A stretch of DNA of 64,000 nucleotides from Otis tarda (taxonomy: Eukaryota > Chordata > Aves > Otidiformes > Otididae). Under the pieces are notes generated by a model, which saw only the letters and a program-made list of their open reading frames with translations, was not told the DNA's origin and did no database searches. The DNA is taken from the NCBI GenBank assembly GCA_026413225.1, contig CM048552.1, forward strand, positions 184,050,053 to 184,114,052, read 5' to 3'. The position numbers and the translations under genes are program-made. Positions 12,401 through 25,990 of this stretch are shown here, in pieces (position 1 is the stretch's first letter; the number at the start of each line of letters is the position of its first letter).

Positions 12401-15400
12401 ATTAAAATATTTTTATTGCAGTTCATTAGAGAATCTTTTGAAGTATAAAGTAAAATAAGTATCAAATAGTCTTCCATTAAAACAATAAAAACCTTTGTAA
12501 ATATATTCTGTACACAAACCTGAAAGCCCACTTCAAGGTCCATTTCCTATTTATTTTCTAGTATTCAGAAATGTTCATTCTGGGCTGAATCCAAGATAGC
12601 AAAAGCTGTCAATGGGCATATTTAACTAAGTTTGCATCACTTTAAATGAGATCCCGTGCCTCTTGGTGCATATTCCAATTCATATCTCTACACTTGGACA
12701 TCTCTCTTGTGAGTAGTGGCCAGAAGTATATTTTCTTCATTATTACCTGGCAGAATTTCATCTGCCCCACCCAGACACAGATCTGGCCACAGTGATCCAT
12801 CCCACTGACACTTCCATAATGTTTCCTACTTACAGCTGACAATGGAAGGTACAGCCTGTAAAACATTCAGACATATGTATCCAAATCAGGAACTAGTGGA
12901 TATGGAGTGAGTAAAAATGTATGTATTGTGTATTTATTTATATATATATATATATATATTTTTAAAAAATCACCTTTGTGTCACATGCTTTAAAATTCTT
13001 CCGCAATGTGTAGAGAATTACGGTCTGATTATCCTATAAGAAATTGCCTTCACACAGCACTAAACCCAATGTTGACCCCTCTGATAAAACAGCTGAAAGT
13101 ACCTACCCTCAAGCTGTTTTTCTCTGGCACTTCTACTGCAGACAGCCAGAAAATCTGAGTACAGAATTCCTTTCTTTAAGAAGCAACACAAGATACTTAT
13201 TTGCCATAACAGAAGCCACAATCTCATAATTAGAAATTTCACTTCTTTCTTCAACTGATCTCTCGGTGAGGAAACATGACCAGTGCACGATGGTTTCTGC
13301 ACAGGGAGCAGAGAGTATGGCTCTAAAGCAGAGAGCCTTGTGTCCACACCATCCAGAGTAACATGTTGAAGACATATGTATAGACAAACCTCATCTGTTA
13401 CGAATGCACGTGAGGAAGCTGCAGTCTGAACTCCAGCCATAAATCCCATGCAATACTACTCTGTTCTATCTATCTAAAGCCCCTTGAATCTAAGCCAGCA
13501 GAGAAAAAAAATGTACAGCTTGCTTTTAACCACAGACATAAATGTGTTCATGCCAGCCAGCCCAAACCAGTAACTGGCAGTCAATAGCCAACAACAGCTG
13601 ACATTTCTTTTTCTCTCTTTTCTTAAGTGGTTTGCAAAGATATACTCGTGGGCAAGCCACTGCAATAAGCCAGACTGCACCAAATGGAAACATGTACTAC
13701 TACAGTTAAGATCCACCTTCACAAAATCATCATCCATCTTCACTTGTAATCGTGAAAGAAAAAAAATGATGGAAATGGGCATTCATGACCAACATCTATG
13801 AGGACTCCAAAGAGCACCCACAAAATGAACACCCTCTGGGTGAACAGCAGGCAAAGTTGGAAAGTGGAGGAGAGGGGTGAGATGAGATAGAAAGAAACTC
13901 CCTCTTTCTCTGCCAAGCCCTCTACTTGTTTTAACAAATGAGCCATTAGCATCTCCAAATTATCTGGCCCGAGCTACAGCCAGCTCCCTTTCATCCAAAC
14001 CCAGGCCCCAGCCAAACATTAGGAAATTACCAGCTGGGTCCAGCACGAAGGCAGCAGGCCTGCATATCATCAGCGCCACAGCATCCACGAATCCCAAGCT
14101 GCACTCTCCCTCAGCACCTTGTCTATGCATTAAATACACGTGGCCATACAAAGGAATCTACTTACCTAAACCGCTCTCTACAAAGCCTGGAGGTAAATTA
14201 CTACCCACTAGGATTTCTCTGAAGGAACTGGAGAGCAGAAAGAAATATATATTCTTGCAAGAGAATTACAGTTAAGAATCGTACAAGCACACTGGAGGGG
14301 AGATCTGCATTACTCCTCAAATTATCATGAACAGTAATGTAGTTTTCTCTAAGAGAAGTCCACAAAACAGGCAAGAATGGTTTCTATGGTTGCACTACGC
14401 GCAAGTGTGAACTTGTCTAACACAGAACAAAGAAATGAATCTTCCCAAATACTGACAAATATCTCACTGTCACTTCTTAATCTCTTTGTCCCAGAAAGAT
14501 AGAGACAGGACAATTAATTCTAACGGTACATTAGTTTACCTGTTAACTAAGTGACGGTAATAACCAATGAGGCATGTAAGAAATTATTTTTCCAAAGACC
14601 AAAAAAAACTGAATATGAATGTGTATCTTGTGCTTCTTAAGCTTCTACTCACTTAAAAAGCTTCTTAGACATCTTGGTAAGACCTCATAGACATTAAATG
14701 TGGTGACTTCCTACGTTTCAGGGAAGTAAGAGAAAAAAAAATGGATATATTCATATGCAGAGCAGTTTTCCAACTCAGAACCTCAGATTTTCTAAGTTAC
14801 AAGGCAGTCAACATTACTCAGCTGTAAAGTGGTATACCTTTTATGATGCTGCAGATTACAGAGGACCCAGGGCAAAAGAAGCCCTCACATTAAAAACAAC
14901 CAGATTAGCATAATAAGAGCTGAAAACAAAGCTGCGGGAATATTTGGGGAGCTTTTAATTTTTTTTTTCTCTAAAGCATTTCAACTCCTCCAGCCAAAGT
15001 AAACACATCACAGATTAGTTCTCAGAAGTGCCCTCAGCCAAAAAGTAAGTTATTGTAATAGGGAGAATGATACTGGGAGCTAAGCTAAGCTTTAATAGCA
15101 TTCATGGCATATAATAGATGTGGGGGCCTCAGAACACAGACTGAAACAAGCACATGTTAAAGTTTTCAGACCTAATAAAGACATTCTAATTATGGTAAGC
15201 TAGCTAAAATACCACTAATGCACATTGCTTTTACTGCCATTGTGGAATTAAGAATGTATTTTGCTAGTTTTCACTCACACAATTCCTGTTGTAGAAAAGA
15301 CCCCACACAAAACACAGCCCCCCTTCAACCCACTCAACTCTCTCCCTGTTGCTGAACTGATATGGAAACGCACCATGTCGGCATCGTGGGATACTCATCA

Positions 15401-18400
15401 CAGCCAGGGAGCATCCTGTCATCTACAAATGACCAAAAAATTACAAGCCCCAGCCATCGAAAAATAGTGGCTTCTTTACAGAGAGATTTACAGGAGGGGA
15501 AAACAGGAAAAAGCTCTCTCAAATTCATTTTAGTTTGGAACAGAGATTAATATTTCGTTTCTTAATATTGATTCTTAAAGACATTTTCCAATTCTACATC
15601 TTAACAATACACCAGAATTGTTGTGCAGGACTCGACCAATATCCCACTGCCAGAAATCAAACAACAAAGGAAATTATATAGATGAAGCAGTTAAAGAATA
15701 ATCTGTCTACTTGAAGTGAAGAGGAAAATTCTTTTAGATGTTACACCTTCAGGCATACTCCAAACCTGATCCTGGTGGCTCTCTGATTTCAGGGCACCCC
15801 TGTCCCACAGCCCATCCCTCGTGGGTCCTGGACTTCACCCAAGAGAGCCACCTCTGAGCATAGGGTGGGTTGACAGCATCAGCCCCATGCTGCCTCTTCA
15901 GACTTCTACACTTCTCCCAGGCCAGCGGAAAAGACGAGCCCGATTTCCAGAAAGGTCCTGCTCTGCCTGTGACTAGAACAGCAGAAACTCCTATTAAATA
16001 TAAAGTACATGGTAGAAAAAGTGCTCACTCAGCTCCAATTATGCAAGAATGGCCTTCACAGTCACTCCTAAATATCAGTGTAAGATGTATCCTAGAGGCA
16101 ATTTCCTGCACCTTAAATTAAGACAATTGATCCTATACCTACGTCCTAGCTGCCTACATTCATCAAAGAGTTCTGGACCAGTATTGTTTTCTGATCAGTT
16201 TATTTTCCTTATGATTTTCTCTAATTAACTCTAAATTACCTCTCTGGACTGTACCAAATCAGAGACATGTCTGTCTTTCTCCTCTGAATGGAGACAACAT
16301 CTCTCCCATTGGAGTTGGGCAGACCTCAAGCACCTGAACATGAGCATATCATTCTTCAGCTCTTAAAGTCACTCTCCAAAGTTGCCTAGCAAGTTTACGG
16401 GGAAGTAGTCACTTCACTGTTCAGGTCTCAGCTGTCTGCTCTGTACCTTCAAAAATTGTCAGAAAGCATGAATTAGTTACAGCCGCTCCCTCTTCTTTCT
16501 TGCTTCTACTTGCAATAAGCTCTGGATGGTCAGCATTTCTTCTGGACCCCTACATGTTCTTTCTGACAACACAGTTGAAGGTTGATCATTAGCTGCTACA
16601 GTTGTTCAGGTAGTCCATCTACTTTCAAATTATTGCATGACTTTATAGTTTGTGAAGAAACGCTGGAGAGAAGCTGCTGTTCACCCCTCTCACAGTATCA
16701 AAGAGAGATTGCACTTAAATTTTGTACCCAGTTGAAGGAGCTGAAGTGAGTATGTAACCACCCTAGACTCTTTGTCTAGTCAATGCAGAAAAAAAAAGGT
16801 ATCTTCAGAAGATCTCAGCCACTCTAAGATCAAAATCTATACCTACAGATGTAGACCTATAAAAGGTATCTGCCTATCTTCATTCAAAGGAAACTTGGCT
16901 GACATATGTTTCTAGAATAAACAGCCTTGTTAAACACTTCAAAAGTTATATGGGATGAATTCAGGCTACTCCTTCTCAAGACCCAAACTACCTTTTCATT
17001 TTCTTAGCAACATCAAAGACATCAACAGTATCTAGGACACATGGTCATGCAGTTTACTAGACATCTTAGAAATTGATGCATATGACAGTTATTAAAAAAA
17101 AGAGGAAAAATATGAAGGCTGCGATCACATCCTGACACACAGAGGCTCTCAGTAAATACACTGCCTCTTTTGCTACCTCCTCTAGCTCCAAGAAATGGCA
17201 GTCTGGATTTTCACGCCCTGTTGGCTCTACTGCAAACTGCAGATATACAAGCAGATGATTGATGGGGTTTACACTATGGAAGCCCTACTTGTTGGCAAAT
17301 GCACACTTGAGAAAGGATTCCAGATCTCTGAGCCACAGCAGGAACTAAGAGGGTCTGTAGACCATTTGTTTCAGATTTACATTTAGTTTATGACAAACAC
17401 AAATATCCTTCTATCTGATTCTTGGTTAGAAGAACAGCTTTGCGTTACCCATTAAAAAAAAGAGCTTATCCTAAATTCTGGTGAAGCAGCTATTCAGGAC
17501 TAGGTAATACGAGCACAGAGTCTCAATCTGTATCATTACAGACAGAATTTGCAGTAAAATTCCCTACCTTTTTCTAAGGGAATTGACCTGAATTGAACAG
17601 TGTAATTTCACACATTTTCAGAAAGCTCAGGCAGAGTTTCCCAGCTAGATGTTCAGTAAGCTAACTGTGTTCAGGTCCCAGTACATCCAGCCAGGGTGTC
17701 CCTAAGCAGCCTTCAGTAGGCAGTGTTTGCTCTTTATCTGGCCCATGTGGCACACGTTTTTGGGATAGCCCTCGTGTCCTTTACCTCTTAAAAGAAATAT
17801 GATATCCAGCACACAAAGATACTAAAGACGTCATGCTATCTAAATCATAATCTTTCCCAAGACTATGATCTTACAGGCACTCAGGATTTACAGTTCAGAA
17901 CTAACACAATCAGTTTTACCTCACCTAGACTTGTATTTCTCTGCTTCCCTTTCCTAAAGTATGTTTACACTGAAAACAGAAGCCTAACAAGAATATGGGA
18001 TCATTTTTTCCCCACATATGACCCCGCTACTGAACCACATCACGTTGCCCTGTCACCCACCTGGGGCATTTGCTTCCTCCTCGTCTGGACAGTCAAGCAA
18101 AGCAAACTTCTGTCCTGCAGAAGTCAGCCCAGCTTCCTGAAGCCCAGCAAGTTCCCCAGGGTCTCACTTATAAACTTTCTTGGTTATGCTTCTGGAAAAA
18201 TACTGAATGTTCCCACTGCTTCCCCTGCAGAGTAATTTGGCTGAAGCCTCTGTTCCTAAGACTCCAGCACCAGTTATTCCCACTCCAGTGGGTACTACCA
18301 AGGCTAACAGTCATCTATCACTCCTGCTCCGGGCTCCAATGCCTGAGGCATCCCATGATAAAAGCAGCTGAACCAGAATTCATAAATTGGATGCTGAGAT

Positions 18401-19951
18401 TCCATAAATACAACAGTTTCCGAACCAACTCTCACTCCTTGCTCAAGAAGTTTTTTGAAAAAAAAAATTGATAAATCAAGCAAGTACATCAGTGAATCCA
18501 GAAATTAGCAACTCCAAACTGAAAAAAGACTTGCGTTTCTGGCATGTAATTATATCAACAGGGGAGTAAGCTAGCATCAAAAACACTCACTTTCTTGTAA
18601 CAGGAGATACATTATTTGATTTTTCCGCCCTAGATGAAGGTGTACTGGACAGGTAATGGCCAAATAAAAGAAGAACAGCAGTAGTGATCTAGTATTAGAT
18701 CATCAGATCTTCTTCTCTGCATGGGAAACGATTTTGTCTAACTCAACATTCAGTAGTTTTGGTCTAACCTTGAAATCAAACGCAGCTAGAGCCTGTTTTT
18801 CCTTCAGATCTTTCTAAATCCTCCCAAATTAAGAGACCCAATTCCATTTTCAGATTTCCTGCATACAATCCAAATGGCATTATACAGAATGATATATGAT
18901 GATAAATAAAATAAAGGCAAGTATGCTGTTCTTCATGAGGCATTTTTCTACCTCTTACTCTAAACTTGCCTAAAATTCCTGTCAGATGCCACAATAAAAT
19001 CTACACTTCTTTCTGGGAAGAAATTCCCCTGCACCAAGGCACAATAATCTTCTGTGATACGTATATGACATACAAGTTTGTGCAGCCAAACAAGTAAGAC
19101 TGGAAATCAAACTTTAGTCAGAATGATACTCTTATCACAATATAGCAGCAGTCTGAAGATACAAACTATACATTTTTTTCCTCCCCTTGGATGTATTTTT
19201 CTAAGAGCTTGTAAAAACAAACATCAACTTTTTTTTATGTAAAAACACTGAAAATTCAGTCCAAACACCTAAAAACTGACAACAAAAATTTTAAACAGGA
19301 AAAAAAAAAAATATTCTACTGCACACTAAGAGAAACACTTGGACTGCAAAGCTCTTATGAATGCTCTCGAGCCTTCCCCAACTGAAAGGTCTTTTGGTCC
19401 CTAACCTGGACTGAGGGAACAGAGGGATGGAAATGGAGGTTTTGAGGCAGGAATTAGAGAGCTGAAGTTGGGAAAAACATCACAAAAAAAAAGGACTTTC
19501 CCTCTTCTTTCCTTCCTTGACATATAAAATACTGAAAACTGCTTTTGTGCAAACAGTTATTTTCTACTGTGCACTCTTTTTGTTGTCACTTTTAAGTCCC
19601 CTAGATACAAATCTATGGAAGATGAATACTCAAGATATATTTGAACAAACCCTCTCCAAAATGATAAACAGCAATTATCAATGACCTTTCCAGGGAGAAG
19701 GATCATAACAGACATCCACTGGGATAATTCTCCCATTCATATCTTTTAAGGGAATGACACCACATATAGCACATAGAAGTGAAGTTTCACCATACGTCTC
19801 TTTCCTGTCATTGTAATAACAACCCAGAGGAGTGTGCTGATCCTGTGAATGTTCTTATCCTGATCTTGTTATTTCTCAAATGGAAGCGCAAATGCAGAAA
19901 AAGTAAGAACATTTTCCAACACTAACTCCAATGCTACCATATTTGTAGCTT
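9455..19951. other. Non-coding stretch, no gene seen
   Basis: About 10 kb of AT-rich DNA with no recognised gene or transposon. Contents noticed are a (TA)n microsatellite at 12939-12959, an A14 run at 12251-12264 and an A12 run at 19300-19311. The plus-strand frame at 18070-18471 and the minus-strand frame at 13060-13449 are the longest. Neither resembles a known family, and neither shows clear splice sites at its edges. Confidence 0.6.
12939..12959. repeat. (TA)n microsatellite
   Basis: An uninterrupted TA dinucleotide run of about ten and a half units, preceded by TATT repeats and followed by a T/A-rich patch. It is likely to be length-polymorphic. Confidence 0.9.
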
Positions 19952-19990
19952 AAAAAAAAAACAAAACAAAAAAAAAACCAAAAAAAAAAA
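19952..19990. repeat. A-rich low-complexity tract with C interruptions
   Basis: Three A runs of 10, 10 and 11 bases separated by short C or CAAAAC interruptions and ending in CCCC. A similar tract lies at 20761-20807. It carries no gene; a tract like this can be an old retroposon tail, but no retroposon body precedes it that I can recognise. Confidence 0.8.
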
Positions 19991-20760
19991 CCCCAGTTCT
20001 GCAGCATAAGCAGAAAAACAAAAACATCAAACAAGGTTTCATAAACTAAACAGCAAAGATAAACAAAGACAGCTTCACAATCCCCAGGCAAGCTTCTTTG
20101 CAAGGAAAATGCTATATATTTTAGGTCCTGAGATTGTATTCCGACTTACTGTCAAAAATGGCAAAGGAACTGAATCACACAGAATTAAGTACTACTCATC
20201 TTGAAAACTAGAAATCCGTTCTGCTTAGATATCTAGAGTGAACATTTTAGGACCTTTTATTTGGGAATATTTGGTGTGACCCTCACCAGACCCACCAGAC
20301 TGGCTGAGTGCTCCTCAAAGACCAATCTTCTCTGCAATCGCACTGGACCTCTCCTCTGCTAGGAGCACAGGCTTGGCTTAAAGCAGTTTCACAGTTATGC
20401 TGAATTTACTTATTCTTTGCAAAGAGCGGTCTGATGGTTTGCCTACAGCAGAAAAAAATGTTGCTACATCTTTTCTCCACATCCCAGGTCCTGACTTAAT
20501 TTTTCTTGTTCCCAAAGACAGCCAAAGCCCATCTAAAGCTCCCTACGATGGAAATTCTCAACTGGTCAGTTAATCTACTTTAGGTCCTTTTACACCGCTT
20601 TTGGGCCAGGCTCAAGGTTAGGCAGGTTGTTTATTTTGTGTGTGAATACTAACTAATGTTTGTTAGAGGCCCCAGTACAAGATTACAGTTAGAATTAAAA
20701 AAAAAATTAATTATGGAACTATTTCAAATACGGTAGAAGGCTTTATGGCATCCACTGGAC

Positions 20761-20807
20761 AAAAAAAAAAAACAAAAAAAAACCAAAAAAAAAACCACCA
20801 AAAAAAA
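20761..20807. repeat. A-rich low-complexity tract with CC interruptions
   Basis: A runs of 12, 9, 10 and 8 bases broken by C or CC, within a plus-strand frame that encodes only lysine-rich low complexity. It is comparable in structure to 19952-19990. Confidence 0.8.
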
Positions 20808-23800
20808 CCCCACAACAGATACAGTTGCAGTCAAAGTCATTGCTTTGCCAGAAAATTACAGATCAAACTGAAATTTAAATTCTTGCCTGAAGAATGGAGG
20901 AAAGCACACACGCACACATACAAACCCTGCCTTTTCTTCTCCTTCCACCTCATCCCCCGTTGCTGCCAAGTGCCTAACAAGCATTCGTAGGGATAGTCCC
21001 TAACAAAGTCTCTCAGAATTGGTAAGGCAGTACACATGCCATTGCACTGAAAGGCCAGAGACCAAGCAATAACCTTTTATAATTCCTCTTTTCAGTTATA
21101 AATGGAGGCAGATATGACGACAAATACGTTTCAGAAAGCTGAATGTGTTGTTATAGCAGAATACTATGGGATACCAAACATTTCCCTTTCCACCTCAGAT
21201 TACATAAAAATACCCCTACTCAGGATTTGCCACATAAATGGCCTGTTTCATTTTTAAAAGTCTGATTTTTTTTATTCCTTGTGTGGTTTTGTATTTTTTC
21301 CCTATTGATCTTAACTTTTTCCCCCCAGTGTTCTATCTGTGCTGGGATACATTCAGAGGTTTTTTGCCTTGGGTGTATGGTACAAAGATCATCTCTGAAC
21401 AATCCCTAGCAGGGGACTGAAGCAAAGGAGGGTAACATTTGTTTCATGGGAAAGAGGAAAGAGGACTTTAAGATGGGTTGGACACATGGTTGGCAGTCAA
21501 ATGGCATATAGCAAAAGCCATGCCACTTTTGACCCCTTGCTTATGCACTCGTATAGCAACAACTACTCCCACCTCAAACCATGAAATAAGGACATATTAC
21601 AATAATTTCCAATTGGGGGATGCAAGATCCAAGTTCTCACTGAGCCAAGTCAAGCCTTTTGTTTTTTGGGGTTTTTTTCCCCTAAGGAACACACTGAAAA
21701 GCCTTTCCCTTCACGATAAATAATGGCAGGGCTTTCATTAGCTGGCAATTCTCACCAAGTATATGCAGAGATGGTGGATTCATAGCACACCTTGATGCAA
21801 GCATTTGGTGTGTACACTTCAGCAACCTGTCTCCACAGACCAAACAAACTTACATATCTGCTTTAAAATTTGAGCTGTCATTATTAGGAGAAAATGTATT
21901 AGGTGCAGTAATGTTTTGAAAACTGTTTTTATATAGTTAAATGATGAGAGTTGAGGTGGTTACCTTGCAAACCAAAACAAGACAATGCTTGTATAAATCT
22001 TCCTGCTATGCTCATCACTTTGCTTCAGTAACATGCATCTCAGTCTTAACATTATTGGGATTTAGAATTAATGACCCACTGAGATTTATAAGGCCAATTA
22101 CACCTCTCACCATTACCACTTTGGGGGCCTCTGCAGCCTTAAACAGACATTAGAAGGTCACTCTGAAAACTGTCATTAAAGAAAAAATAACTCTAAATAG
22201 GAGATGCTTTAAAAAAAATCCCATCTTGATCAGTATTTCCATAAAACTCACTGTGCAGTTTGCTAGTTGAGTCCAGTTGAGCCCACTTGGATTTCTTCCA
22301 TCTCTTCCAAAAATGTGAAATAAATACAACGAGATCTAGCACTAGTCTTTATGCAGTAAGAAACAACAGAATAGTTAATGTGTATTAATGCAAGCATGAT
22401 AGATATGACTATTGAGTGACGTCTAGAGGGATTGCTCACTTTTCATGGAACAGCGAGGAACTCAGTTGGCAACGTCTCTAGTAAGTGAGAAGTCCCTAAA
22501 TTAATATTGCCCAGTTGCAGTTAACTGAGTCGACTGGAATAATCTTTGCTCGCAGACAGCATTGCACACAGATTGCTCAACGCAGACAATTCCATATGTT
22601 CTTGTGTTTCCTTTCCCCCTTTTCACAGGCATGGCTTTCTTTGAGCAACCCAAAGTGCTGAGAGTGATGCAAGTCACGGAACAGTAACCACATATGTTGC
22701 ACAACAGAGGAAAGTTTTGAAATGAAGGAATACCATAGCAATTCTTTTTGTAAGAAACAAACTGATAGACAAACAGATATGATCAAAGAAATTCAGAACT
22801 CAAAACCGCTTTCTTCACTTAAAGATTTTTAATGAAGGGGGAAAAATGCCTAAGTAGATAGCTGGTCAAACTTCTGGCTGGCATGAATTAAGCCATTCAA
22901 GTAGACAAAATTTATAATAGAAATACCAGCAAGCACCTTTAAATACAGCACCACCATAATTAGGCTAGAAACATTGTGCTTTGAGTCATGAATAGGATGT
23001 GCTCGGCCTTATTTGCTATATAGGATTATGCCATCCAAGCACAGGCAGCAACATTTATTGAAAAATTCACTGTAAGATAACAACTGATTTAAAAGGGGTT
23101 CATGTAAGTTTAGTTAAGGAGCAACTTCAGAGATTATTTTCAATTACTGAGATAAAATCATGGCTTCTCTCAGGAGGAAAAAAGGAAAGTTGGTTTTTTT
23201 TTCTCCATATACTACACAGAACATATGAAAGCTTTAAAAATAGTCTGATTTCACAAACAATATCAGCCTCCTATTAATATTCCTTAACTCTGTTTTTCCC
23301 TCCCTCAAGTCATTTTTCCAATTATTTTCAACATTTTCTTTGATCACTTGATAAAAAGCAGCTTTCCTGCTGCAGATAACAGGTTACAACATTCCCTTTT
23401 ACACTCAATAGGTTTACCCTGCTGTCAAGAATACTAACTGATGGTTTTATTTCCTTTCACCAAATCTGCAGGGCTCTGGCCGAGCATCGAATTTTTCTGC
23501 ACAGAACTCATTGATTTCAGAGAGCATGAGGATGACAGCAGGACGTAAGCACTAAGTTCCAGTCCTTCTAAACTTGCATGAGGATCTGCACTTAATAAAC
23601 TAGAAAGCCTCTGTTAACTTGCATTAAAAAAAAAAAAAAAACCTTTACCAGCTTGTCTTGAAAGGCTGTAGATCTGGGGAAAAAAAAGCCCCATCTTCAA
23701 CTCCTCCAAATTCAATATCAAACAGGTCAGCGCCTCTGATGAATAAGTAAGACATGGCATCCTCATCTGATGCAGAGGGGATACATCTACACTGCCTACT

Positions 23801-25619
23801 TTAGACATGTAACTTTGCTGTGACTTAAACTTGTAATTGTAGGGTTCCTGCACACTCAACAGATATTCAGACACCTGGAGAAAGCAATTCTGAGCTCAAG
23901 GGGCTGCACTACATATACTCTGTAAGCTCTTAATGCGAGCACTTATGTTACATGCCCAGAGCGAGCCTGTGTAGTCCCTCCACACATTTCAGCACAGTAC
24001 CATGCTTCACGCACGCCGTACGTAGGAACCTGAGTCCCTTTGCTCTTTCAGCCTTGCTGCCTCATTTCGTTACCTGCATCTCTGTGAGATATGTATGCAA
24101 TATGCCTCTCTGGGCAACAGAAAACCTCTGGATTTAAAGGGCAGGATGTACACAGAAATAAAAAAAAAAAAAAATTACATGTACTTTATTTGGCACAGAA
24201 ACCAGGAAACATGTCATGAACGTGTATTAGCCCTCTTAAGACAATTACTCCAGATACTTATGGAGTTGACAGTGCAATCTCATTACACTCCTGTTAGACC
24301 ATCATCGGACTTGCGCACGGCAGACCTGTGGCTCTAGAGCAGTTTAGTCCTTCTAATACATGCCATCCATGTCACAAGGTATATTTTATTAGTTTAAGAA
24401 AAAATAAAAAAATCCATATTCCAAATAGTAGAGTCAGTGACAAGACACAGATCTTTTGGAGGTAAACCAGGAAAGTATGCATGGCAGAACATTTAAGGCC
24501 TTACTAGACTGTGAAAAAGCCCACCTTTGCAGAGAAAGTATTGCTGTCCATATGCCTTTAAAGATAAAACCAAAGTTTTTCCAGTCATAAGGCATCACAA
24601 AATTATTGGCTGATCACCTGCTGTCTTGCATGCACATCAAGCTGTTTTTCCAGCAAGATTTGTTCACTTACACTGCCCAAATGAATGTTCTCTCTTAAAA
24701 CAAAAAATGAAAAAAAAATAGCCCATCGAAAATAACTCCCTAATCTGCCATCCTTTCAATAGAACTGAAGTGCTCTTCACACACATAGTACACAAGCATC
24801 TTGAATTAGCAGGAAACTATTTTTAAATACATGAAGGATAAGATACAAAATTAGTTTCATGGGGAATGAGAACCTTAGAGATTATTTACTTTCCCTTAAT
24901 TACTTTGACTCACCACTCGTTTAGCTTTCCAATAGTACTACCTATTTCACACTCAAATTTTGATACTGAAGACATGTGAGTGGTTTTTTTGAACATTTAC
25001 GTTTATGGGCCTAAATGATACATAATCACATTTCTCAAATCGACTTACTCACATGAAAGCTAATGAAAGATACCAAACGGTACAAATATTCCTTGCTTTG
25101 GAACAGCTGCCTCAAAGTAAGGATCCCTACATAAAAGCAAACACCTTTCTTTGAGCAAAAACCATGAAAATTCTGACAACTGGACAAAACTATTACACTA
25201 GGCGCAGGCAGCATCTTACACTCCTGATCTTATATAACATAAGGAGCAAAACAGGGATTATTATTATTTAAAAATTATTTTTGAGAGCAAAGAACTCAGG
25301 TGACAGGATAGCCTACCTAAGTCCTAAGCCCAAGAGAGAAGCTCAAATTTCTAAGCCTTTGAACAAGAAGAAATTAAATGTGGCCACACAGCACTGCTGG
25401 GCTACATCCACTACCCATCTTTCCTTCATAAGACACAGGCACATTTCTGTCAGTTGCACAGGACACAAAAAAAAAAGAAAAGAGCAGATGAAATGGTATT
25501 CCAGAAAAAGACGACTTGTGGTAAATTTCAAATATAAAATTAAAGAAAAATAGTAATAAAAAATAAGGTCTACAGTCTTACCCCTGTAGAAATAAATTAA
25601 TTAGGATCTTGATGACAGA
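20808..25619. other. Non-coding stretch, no gene seen
   Basis: AT-rich sequence without a recognisable gene or transposon. It contains an A16 run at 23626-23641 and an A15 run at 24160-24174. All frames are short and unlike any family I know. Confidence 0.6.
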
Positions 25620-25990
25620 GCATCAGAATATAAAAAAGTGGGAAAAGTAAATAGAAGTTATGAAGGGAGCAATGAAAAGGAAAGTAATAAAGGGGATGGT
25701 GCATTAAACAGAAAACAGAAAGTCTGAAATATAAAGGAAATGAAGGCCACAGTAAAAAGACATGGGATGGACAGACACAAAGAGGAGAAAGAAAGAATTT
25801 AAAAAATGAATGGAGAGAAGGCAAGACAAAAAAAAAGGCTAGGGAGATAGACATACAGAAAGGACAGCTTAAAATTAAAGGAAAAAAACCCACAACTCTC
25901 CCATCTACCAAAAAAAAAACAAACCAAAAAAAAAGCCCAAACAAAAGACACAAAACAAAAACCCTACAACCAACCACAGCCCTACAATCC
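25620..25990. repeat. Purine-rich, strand-asymmetric low-complexity region
   Basis: About 370 bases in which the plus strand is dominated by A and G, with few C or T, ending in A-rich tracts with CC interruptions (A10 at 25910-25919). The minus strand therefore reads as a long pyrimidine-rich tract. Its open minus-strand frame at 25597-25977 is a by-product of this composition (Phe, Leu, Ser and Pro rich) and is not called as a gene. Confidence 0.6.

Noticed and set aside
18070-18471. Plus-strand open frame of 133 codons
   Set aside because: No family resemblance, ends in a lysine-rich low-complexity tail, no splice or promoter context.
25597-25977. Minus-strand Phe/Leu/Ser/Pro-rich frame of 126 codons
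   Set aside because: It is the complement of a purine-rich low-complexity region, so the hydrophobic residues come from pyrimidine codons.
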